64,000 bases of DNA, from positions 1 to 64,000 of the forward strand of contig NZ_JAVHTY010000005.1 in NCBI RefSeq assembly GCF_031085165.1, in the 5' to 3' direction. Under the pieces are notes generated by a model. It saw only the letters and a program-made list of their open reading frames with translations. It ran no database searches and was not told the origin of the DNA. Source of the stretch: Pseudomonas sp. 102515. Lineage in GTDB: Bacteria > Pseudomonadota > Gammaproteobacteria > Pseudomonadales > Pseudomonadaceae. Numbering within the stretch: position 1 is the stretch's first letter; each line of letters begins with the position of its first letter. Made by a program: the position numbers and the translations under genes. This document shows, piece by piece, positions 45,109 through 52,083 of the stretch.

Positions 45109-46530
45109 TCAGGCTGGCGGCAGGCGCTCGTCGAGCAGGCGATGCAGGGCGCTGTCGGCCGGCCAGTTGCGCAGCAGCCGGGCGCGGTCGCGGGCATAGG
45201 CGGCGGCGTAAGCACGGTCGCTGGCATGGGCCTGGAGGGCGTCGAGGTCGATCACCAGCCAGCGACCTTCATGCCAGATCAGGTTGGTGCCCTTGAAATC
45301 GCCATGGCCGAGGCGCTCGCGACGCAGGGCCTCGACCAGCGCCAGCAGGGCGTCCAGCTCGGCCACGGGCGGCGTGGAATCCACATAGGGGGCGAAGCGC
45401 TCCAGCAGATTGGGGCCCTCGACGAAGGGCGTCACCAGATAGGCGCGGCCGCGCAGGCCGAGGAAGCGGCGCTCGCGCACGGCCAGGGGCTCGGGGGTGG
45501 GAATGCCGAGGAAAAGCAGGCGATGGCCTTCGCGCCAGCTGTGCCAGGCCCGGCTCGGTCGCCAGAAGCGCGTCAGCCAGTGGCCGAAGCCCTTGATGTT
45601 GTATCTCTTGAGCACCAGGTCCTGGTCCTGCCACTGCACATGGGCCACGGTGGCGGCGCCGCCGTCCTTGAAGGTCGGCAGACCGGCCAGGGCCGCATCG
45701 GGATCGGCCAGCAGGCCTTCCAGGCGACTCAGCCAGCTACGGCGCACGGCGATCAGGCCGAAGGCGCTACGGGTGACGGCGAACAGGGTGCATTCCCGGC
45801 CGCTCTTCTTGAGGTAGTCAGCCAGGCGCCAGCGACGAATCTCGGCGGTTCGCGCCAGCAAGGCCTCCAGGCGCAGGGCGTGTTCGGCATTGACCAGCAG
45901 GTAGTGGATCAACAGCTCTTCCAGCTGGGCATCCAGGGTGGCGGGCAGCTGGGCGAAGAACACCGCCAGATTCTCCTGTACCCGTGCCTGGGATAGCGGC
46001 TGGCCGACGGTCTCGGCCTGGATGTCCGCCGCGTCTATGACCAGCGCCGCGCCGTCCTTGACCAGCAGGTTGTCCAGATGCAGATCGGCCTGCCAGAGGC
46101 CCTGGGCATGCAGGCGCGCCAGGGTGGCGAGGGCCGCGCCGAGCAATGCGTCCTGTGCTGGCGACAGGGGCGGTTCGGTGGCGATCCGCTGCCAGAGTTG
46201 CTCGACGCTGGGCGCCGTCTCGATGAAGTCGAACAGCAGCCAGGCGCCCTGCCCGCTCGTCTCGCCGCTGTCGAGCAGTGCCGGGGTCGGTGCTGCGGCG
46301 GCCGCCAGCAGGCGACAGCCCTCGCGCTCGCGGGCGAATTGCCGCGCGGCGCGCGCGCCCACCAGCAGCTTGGCCAGCACCCGCCGGCCCTGCCAGCGGG
46401 CCTCGCCGACATAGCGCTGATCGGGCAGCACCCTGAGCAGCGACAGCAGTTCCAACTCGCCACTGGGCAGTTCGATCCGCAGCGGCAGGGTCGGCGCGCG
46501 GCCGGCCTTGGTCAGTTGCTCCAGGGTCAT
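45109..46530 (-). CDS. Tandem two-domain LPS kinase-like protein
   Basis: A 473-residue protein (ATG 46530) with two kinase-like modules. The first has ARLHAQGLWQADLHLDNLLV and LVIDAADI (about residues 150-180); the second has RERLGHGDFKGTNLIWH and RWLVIDLDALQ (about residues 410-435), with DLVLKRYN as its N-lobe lysine. A homologue lies in the P. aeruginosa core cluster between waaP and the carbamoyltransferase. The second module keeps more kinase residues than the first. It overlaps the previous gene by 4 bp. Confidence 0.8.
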   Translation of the reverse strand: MTLEQLTKAGRAPTLPLRIELPSGELELLSLLRVLPDQRYVGEARWQGRRVLAKLLVGARAARQFAREREGCRLLAAAAAPTPALLDSGETSGQGAWLLFDFIETAPSVEQLWQRIATEPPLSPAQDALLGAALATLARLHAQGLWQADLHLDNLLVKDGAALVIDAADIQAETVGQPLSQARVQENLAVFFAQLPATLDAQLEELLIHYLLVNAEHALRLEALLARTAEIRRWRLADYLKKSGRECTLFAVTRSAFGLIAVRRSWLSRLEGLLADPDAALAGLPTFKDGGAATVAHVQWQDQDLVLKRYNIKGFGHWLTRFWRPSRAWHSWREGHRLLFLGIPTPEPLAVRERRFLGLRGRAYLVTPFVEGPNLLERFAPYVDSTPPVAELDALLALVEALRRERLGHGDFKGTNLIWHEGRWLVIDLDALQAHASDRAYAAAYARDRARLLRNWPADSALHRLLDERLPPA

Positions 46531-47282
46531 GCCTTGCGCTCCTTGTGACGGCGACGCCCGGCCAGACGCCGACTCCAGTCGCGCACGGCGACGCTGTCCA
46601 GCGGCTGGTCCAGATAACTCGCCAGCAGGCGGGCGATGTCCGGCTCGCTCCATTGCGGCGCGCGGCGCAGCAGGGGTTCGAGATCGCGCAGGCGATCGCG
46701 CCGGCCGAACAGCAGCGGCCGGGTCTTTTCCAGATCGATCAGCCGCGCGGCCAGGCTTTCGCCCTGACGCTGCAGGAACAGATGCTTGGGATAGAAGCAG
46801 CCGTGCACCTGGCCGGCGCCGTGCAGCTGGCGAGCCAGTTCGCCGACGGCGACCAGCACCGCCTGGCGCTCCTCGGGGGCCAGGTGCGCCCAGACGCGCA
46901 GCCAGCTGTCGAGATCGCGCCAGTCATCCAGCGCCCGGGTCAGCAGGATGGCGCGCCAACCCTGGTCATCGCGGCGCTCGCCATAGTAGGCCAGCTCCAG
47001 CGCGGGGATGCCGCGCTCGGCATAACGGCGGATGTTGCGGCTCTCGCGGGCGAAGGTCGGCTCGCCCAGGGGGCGGGCCAGAGTGCGGGTCAGGTAGTCG
47101 CGCTGGCGCTTGAGGTAGTAGCCGCGGCCGGCCACGTCCAGGCGAAACACCTGGCTGAAGCCGCCACGCCCTTGGTTGGGTTCATCCACCGCCGTCAGGT
47201 CCAGCGCCCACAGCGCCTCGAAACTGTCCAGGCCATGGCTGGCCAGCACGGCCCGGTCCGCGGCCGCCCACCCCTCGTTCAT
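46527..47282 (-). CDS. WaaP-family LPS kinase-like protein (first of three small ones)
   Basis: A 251-residue protein (ATG 47282). N-lobe text is FRLDVAGRGYYLKRQRD; the catalytic loop analogue is GAGQVHGCFYPKHLFLQ and the metal site ARLIDLEKTRP. The HRD aspartate position reads HGCF, so activity needs care. It overlaps both neighbours by 4 bp. Probably phosphorylates or supports modification of core heptose, as its P. aeruginosa counterpart is thought to do. Confidence 0.8.
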   Translation of the reverse strand: MNEGWAAADRAVLASHGLDSFEALWALDLTAVDEPNQGRGGFSQVFRLDVAGRGYYLKRQRDYLTRTLARPLGEPTFARESRNIRRYAERGIPALELAYYGERRDDQGWRAILLTRALDDWRDLDSWLRVWAHLAPEERQAVLVAVGELARQLHGAGQVHGCFYPKHLFLQRQGESLAARLIDLEKTRPLLFGRRDRLRDLEPLLRRAPQWSEPDIARLLASYLDQPLDSVAVRDWSRRLAGRRRHKERKA

Positions 47283-48010
47283 TCCCGCCCCTTGAAATAG
47301 TCCAGCACCTCGCGGATGCGCCCCTTGTCGTTGTCGCTGAGGCGCGCGCGGCCGCGGTATTGCAGATAGAACCTGAGGCGCTGGGTGCGCGACAGCTGGT
47401 ACTTGGCCACCTTGTCCAGGCAGGCCAGGTCCTTGACGATGCGCCAGCGCAGCCAGTGGCCGACCCAGAAGGCGCCGCCCGGGCAATCGATGAAATAGAG
47501 CACGCCCTGGCCATCCACCAGCAGGTTGCGCCACTTGAGATCGTTGTGGACGAAATGGTGGTCGTGCAGGGTGCGGGTCGCCGCGGCCAGCTGGCGGCTG
47601 ACGTTGTCCACCCAGACCCGGTCGCGCAGCCGCGGATCCTCGCGCCTGGCCAGTTCGGCCAGGTCCAGGGTGTTGGGAATCTCGCGGGTGACCATGGCGC
47701 CCCGGGCGAAGCCCCGTGGCGAGCGCTCCATGCCCCAGGCCACCACCGGCGCGGTGGCGATGCCCCACTTGGCGAAGCGCTTGAGATTCTGCCATTCGGC
47801 TTTGACCCGTGGCCGCCCGACATAGCGCCGCAGCCCCTTGCCGGCGCCGTGGTAGCGCTTGACGTAGTAGCGGATGCCGTCGCGCTCGATGCGCACCACT
47901 TCCGACAGCGGATCGCTGGTCAGGCGTTCGCCGGCCAGGGCGAACACAGCGTCCAGCGTCGCGAATTCGGGCAAGTGGGCGACGCTGGAATCAATGCGCC
48001 AGTCAGCCAT
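47279..48010 (-). CDS. WaaP-family LPS kinase-like protein (second)
   Basis: A 243-residue protein with a fuller kinase set: RIERDGIRYYVKRYHG (N-lobe lysine), HHFVHNDLKWRNLLVDGQG (catalytic loop HNDLKxxN) and LYFIDCPGGAF (metal-binding Asp). The start overlaps the waaP stop by 1 bp (TGATG), and its end overlaps the next gene by 4 bp. Likely a core-sugar kinase. Confidence 0.82.
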   Translation of the reverse strand: MADWRIDSSVAHLPEFATLDAVFALAGERLTSDPLSEVVRIERDGIRYYVKRYHGAGKGLRRYVGRPRVKAEWQNLKRFAKWGIATAPVVAWGMERSPRGFARGAMVTREIPNTLDLAELARREDPRLRDRVWVDNVSRQLAAATRTLHDHHFVHNDLKWRNLLVDGQGVLYFIDCPGGAFWVGHWLRWRIVKDLACLDKVAKYQLSRTQRLRFYLQYRGRARLSDNDKGRIREVLDYFKGRE

Positions 48011-48816
48011 CAGAGCCGGTCCCCGTAGCGTTCCTTGCGCTCCAGCAAGGCGGCGGCCTTGCGTTCCAGGCGCGCCAGCAGCGGGGTCTCGTCACGCAGG
48101 ATCTCGCGCAGCGGGCGCTGGAAGTAACCGCGCAGGAAGCGCAGGAAGTCGCGCTGGGTCAGACCGATCCCCAGGGCGGAGAAATACAGCCCGGCCAGGT
48201 CCTTGTCGCGCCAGCGCCGGGACACCTGGGCGCGGCACTGGGCACGGTGCAGGTCGATCAGCCAGAGTTGCAGATTAGCCACGGTGACCGGCTGGGCGGT
48301 GTCGAGCAGGAAATGACAGATGTAGCAGTCGCGATGGTTGACGCCAGCGCGGTGCATGGCACCGGTCATGCGCGCCACCTCGGCGATCAGCGCCCGCTTG
48401 AGTGCCGGCTCGGGCGGCTGCCGCACCCAATCGAGACTGAAGTCTTCGAGGCTGACGGTGGGCGCCAGCTCTTCGGTGATGATGAAGGAATGCTGGGTCG
48501 CCGGATTGACGCCGCGCTCGCCAAAGGCCACCGCGGTCATGGTCGGCACGCCGACCTGGTGCAGGCGCTCGATGGCCTGCCATTCCTGGCGTGCTCCCAG
48601 CACCGGCTGCTTGGCCTGCAGCAGATTCTTGGCGATCTCGCCCCAGCCGATGCCACGGTGGATCTTGACGAAATAACCCCGTCCCGCCACCTCGGTGCGC
48701 AGGGTGCGGCGCCCGTCCAGTTCACGATAGACCTGGCCCTGCAGGGCCTCCACGGCGACGAAGGGATCCTGGCCGGCCCAGAGGCTGGCGAAGGGCTCAC
48801 GCAATTCCAGGGTCAT
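48010..48816 (-). CDS. waaP: Heptose I kinase WaaP
   Basis: WaaP phosphorylates heptose I of the inner core, a step essential in P. aeruginosa. The 268-residue protein has the N-lobe GRGYFVKIHRGIGWGEIAKN, the catalytic loop GVNHRDCYICHFLLD with Asp163, and LWLIDLHRAQCR. Length and context (immediately after waaG, 4-bp overlap) match the family. Confidence 0.95.
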   Translation of the reverse strand: MTLELREPFASLWAGQDPFVAVEALQGQVYRELDGRRTLRTEVAGRGYFVKIHRGIGWGEIAKNLLQAKQPVLGARQEWQAIERLHQVGVPTMTAVAFGERGVNPATQHSFIITEELAPTVSLEDFSLDWVRQPPEPALKRALIAEVARMTGAMHRAGVNHRDCYICHFLLDTAQPVTVANLQLWLIDLHRAQCRAQVSRRWRDKDLAGLYFSALGIGLTQRDFLRFLRGYFQRPLREILRDETPLLARLERKAAALLERKERYGDRL

Positions 48817-49931
48817 GCCACCCCCAGGATGACATCGGCGGCGCGCTCGGGCAGCGAATAGAGATCGGCACTGTCGGCGAAAGCCAGGCCATTGCGACCC
48901 TGCACCGCCCGGCGCTCGGGATCGGCCAGCAGCTCGGTCAGCATTCGGTCCAGGGTCTCCTGAGCGAAGGGCGACGGCACCACCACGCCGGCGCGGGCCT
49001 CGTCGATGTAGTGGGCATAGCCGCAGACGTCGGTGACCAGCACCGGCAGCCCGGCGACCAGCGCCTCCAGCAGCACGGTGCCGGTGTTCTCGTTGTAGGC
49101 CGGATGGATCAGCAGATCGGCGCCGAGCAGGAAGCGCGGGATGTCGCTGCGCCCCTTGAGGATCTGGACCCGCTCGCTCACGCCCAGCGCCTTGGCCTGC
49201 AGCAGGAAGGGCTTGGGATCATCCTGGCCGATGGCGAACAGCCGGGTGCGCTTGCGCAACTCCTTAGGCAAAGAGGCCATGGCGCGCAGGCTGCGATCCA
49301 GGCCCTTGGTCTTGAAGCCGGAGCCGATCTGCACCAGGAGCAGCTCGCCCTCCTCCAGTCCGAATTCGCGCCGGAAGTCGGCGCGGATCTCGGCGGCGTT
49401 GGCCGGCGCGCGGCGATCGGCGGCGATGCCCGGCGGCAGGAGGTGGAAGCGCGGCGCCGGCGTGCCGTAGTGCTTGACGAACAGCGGCTGCTGCACCTCG
49501 GAGATCATCAGGATCTCGGTCGACGACTCGGGTGCGAACACCGCGCGCTCGTATTCGGCGAAGTGCCGATAGCGACCCCACTGGCGATAGAGCGGATTGC
49601 GCAGGGTCTGGGCCTTGTCCTCGAAACAGGGATCGGCGGCGTAGTAGACGTCCAGTCCCGGCATCTTGTTGAAGCCGATCACCCGGCCCACCGGATCGCG
49701 GGCGAGGTCGGCCTGCAGCCAGGCGTGGAATTTCTCGTTGCGCCGGTGATTGAACAGGGCGCTGACCCTGGCCACCCGCACGTCGAAGCCCTCCGGCACC
49801 GGGCCTTCCCAGATCAGGGTGTAGACGCGGATGGCGTGGCCCCGGCGCTGGCACTCCTGGGCGATGCGCAGGAAGTCCCGCTGCAGGCCGCCAAAGGGAA
49901 AGTACTTGTAGAGCACGAAAGCCAGGGTCAT
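48813..49931 (-). CDS. waaG: LPS core glycosyltransferase WaaG
   Basis: WaaG is a GT4 enzyme that adds the first hexose to heptose II. The 372-residue protein begins MTLAFVLYKYFPFGGLQRDF, the WaaG signature, has LLVQIGSGFKTKGLDRSLRA in the donor domain and AYNENTGTVLLEALVAGLPV with the E-x7-E donor motif. It overlaps waaC by 4 bp and waaP by 4 bp. Confidence 0.95.
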   Translation of the reverse strand: MTLAFVLYKYFPFGGLQRDFLRIAQECQRRGHAIRVYTLIWEGPVPEGFDVRVARVSALFNHRRNEKFHAWLQADLARDPVGRVIGFNKMPGLDVYYAADPCFEDKAQTLRNPLYRQWGRYRHFAEYERAVFAPESSTEILMISEVQQPLFVKHYGTPAPRFHLLPPGIAADRRAPANAAEIRADFRREFGLEEGELLLVQIGSGFKTKGLDRSLRAMASLPKELRKRTRLFAIGQDDPKPFLLQAKALGVSERVQILKGRSDIPRFLLGADLLIHPAYNENTGTVLLEALVAGLPVLVTDVCGYAHYIDEARAGVVVPSPFAQETLDRMLTELLADPERRAVQGRNGLAFADSADLYSLPERAADVILGVA

Positions 49932-50935
49932 GCGGGGAGGTCTTCCAACAGCAGGGTTTCCAGTTCCAGTTCGACCCGCTCCGGGGTCAGGGCGGCGAGA
50001 CTGGCCGATGGCTGGTCGCGCGGCTCATCGGTGCCGTCCAGCCCCACGGCGCTCAGGTGCACCTGGGAGCGTCCATAGGCGCCGACCTTCTTCGGACTGG
50101 TCGGGCCATAGAGCGACACGGTGGGCACGTCCAGGGCCGCGGCCAGGTGGCCGAGGCCGGTATCCACCGCTACGCAGGCACGGGCGCCGGCCAGCACCTT
50201 GGCCACCCCGGCGAGATTCAGTCGCGGCAGCACCTGGACGCCATCCAGGCCTTCGGCGATGCGTTCGGCACGGGCATGTTCCACCTCGTTGCCCCACAGC
50301 AGTCGCACCGGCCAGTCCAGCTGGCTCATGCGCTCGGCCAGTTCGCGCCAGTGGGTCTCGGGCCAGTGCTTGCTGACCCAGGTGGTGCCGTGCAGGAACA
50401 CCACATAGGGCGTCTCGTTGGGGCCGGCCAGGCGTTGCCGATCCAGGCCGTAGTCACCCACGCCTGCCGGCAGCGGATAGTCCAGGACCTGGGCGAACAG
50501 CTGGCGGATCCGCTCCAGGGCGTGTTGCCCCTTGGCGACGTGGTAGCGCTCGTCATAGAAGCGGCTGGCCAGGGGCTCGCGGGCGGAGTTACGGTCCAGA
50601 CCGGCCACCGGCGCTTCGGCGTAGCGGGTCAGCCAGGCGCTCTTGAGCAGACCCTGGGCATCGATCACCCGGTCATAGCGCTGCTCGCGTACCCGATCCT
50701 TGAATTCGCCCCATTCGCCACTGGCCCAGGCGGAAAAGGGCTGCTTGCGCCAGCGGCGCAGGGCCACCGGGATCACCTGGCTCACGGCCGGGTGCCAGGC
50801 GGGAATCTCGGCGAAGCCCTCCTCCACCACCCAGTCGAAGCAGATACCAGGGATGGCCCGGGCCGCATCGGTCAGGGCCGGCAGGGTATGGATGACATCG
50901 CCCAGGGAGGAGGTCTTGATCAGCAGCACGCGCAT
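49928..50935 (-). CDS. waaC: ADP-heptose:LPS heptosyltransferase I WaaC
   Basis: WaaC adds the first heptose to Kdo2-lipid A. The 335-residue GT9 enzyme starts MRVLLIKTSSLGDVIHTLPA and has VFLHGTTWVSKHWPETHWRE and CVAVDTGLGHLAAALDVPTV, the heptosyltransferase donor site. It starts right after the waaF stop with no gap. Confidence 0.95.
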   Translation of the reverse strand: MRVLLIKTSSLGDVIHTLPALTDAARAIPGICFDWVVEEGFAEIPAWHPAVSQVIPVALRRWRKQPFSAWASGEWGEFKDRVREQRYDRVIDAQGLLKSAWLTRYAEAPVAGLDRNSAREPLASRFYDERYHVAKGQHALERIRQLFAQVLDYPLPAGVGDYGLDRQRLAGPNETPYVVFLHGTTWVSKHWPETHWRELAERMSQLDWPVRLLWGNEVEHARAERIAEGLDGVQVLPRLNLAGVAKVLAGARACVAVDTGLGHLAAALDVPTVSLYGPTSPKKVGAYGRSQVHLSAVGLDGTDEPRDQPSASLAALTPERVELELETLLLEDLPA

Positions 50936-51970
50936 CTAGCCCACCTCGACCGGATCGGCGACCAGGCGGCCGAGCGCCTCCTGCACCAGGCTCGGCTGCA
51001 GCAGGCGCAGGCAATCGTAATGGCCGAAGCGGCAGGTACGGTCGAAGCAGGGACTGCACTCCAGGCCCAGGCGCACCACCTCGACCTGACTGGCCAGCGG
51101 TGGCGTGAAGCCCGGCGAGGTGGAGCCATAGACCGCCACCAGCGGGCGATCCAGGGCGGCGGCCACGTGCATCAGGCCGGAATCGTTGCTGATGACCGCG
51201 CTCGCACAGGAGAGCAGGTCGATGGCCTCGGCCAGGGAGGTACGCCCGGCGAGGTTACAGACATCTTCTTCGAAGCCAGGGGTGACCCATTCGCGGATCT
51301 CTTCGCCACCCGGGGCATCCTTCTGTGAACCGAACAGCCAGACCTGCCAGCCCTGACGCAGTCGGGCATCGGCCACGGCGGCATAGTGCTCGGCCGGCCA
51401 GCGCTTGGCCTCGCCGAACTCGGCGCCCGGGCAGAGCGCCAGCACCGGCCGGTCCAGGCTCAGGCCGAAGCGCTCCAGGGCGGCGTCGCGGCTGGCCGGG
51501 TCGATGGCCAGACGTGGCTTAGGATAGGGTTTGGGCAACTCCGCACCGGGCGCGTAGGCCAGCGCCATGAAGCGCTCGATCATCAGCGGATAGCGCGCCT
51601 TGTCCAGGGTACGGATGTCGTTGAGCAGGCCGAATCTCATCTCGCCGCGCCAGCCGGTGCGCTTGGGGATGCCGGCGAAATAGGGCACCAGCGCCGATTT
51701 CAGCGAGTTGGGCAGGAGGATCGCCTGGTCATAGCGGCCGCGCAGCTCCTGACCGATGCGCCGGCGCGTGGCCAGCTCGAAGGCGCCATGGCCGAGGGGA
51801 AAGCTCAGGGCTTCGCGCACCTCGGGCATGCGCTCGAGCAACGGGCGACTCCACTCGGGGGCGAGGACGTCGATCTGGCAGTCGGGGTGCTGGCGCTTGA
51901 GGCAGACGAAGAGGGTCTGCGCCATCACCATGTCGCCGACCCAACTGGGTCCGATGATCAGAATATTCAT
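50936..51970 (-). CDS. waaF: ADP-heptose:LPS heptosyltransferase II WaaF
   Basis: WaaF adds heptose II to heptose I. The 344-residue GT9 protein begins MNILIIGPSWVGDMVMAQTL and includes LALCPGAEFGEAKRWPAEHY and AVISNDSGLMHVAAALDRPL. It heads the leftward core operon. The 113 bp between it and glnE hold no gene and must include its promoter or read-through from glnE; ilvE, which lies here in P. aeruginosa, is absent. Confidence 0.95.
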   Translation of the reverse strand: MNILIIGPSWVGDMVMAQTLFVCLKRQHPDCQIDVLAPEWSRPLLERMPEVREALSFPLGHGAFELATRRRIGQELRGRYDQAILLPNSLKSALVPYFAGIPKRTGWRGEMRFGLLNDIRTLDKARYPLMIERFMALAYAPGAELPKPYPKPRLAIDPASRDAALERFGLSLDRPVLALCPGAEFGEAKRWPAEHYAAVADARLRQGWQVWLFGSQKDAPGGEEIREWVTPGFEEDVCNLAGRTSLAEAIDLLSCASAVISNDSGLMHVAAALDRPLVAVYGSTSPGFTPPLASQVEVVRLGLECSPCFDRTCRFGHYDCLRLLQPSLVQEALGRLVADPVEVG

Positions 51971-52083
51971 GCTGGAAGGCGATCGGCACCTAGCGGGTGG
52001 CCGACTCCCACTCCCCCAGGCCCGGCCTGATCGAAAGCTCGCGCACGGACATCGACATCTTGCCTCTCCTTACTGATGGCGGC

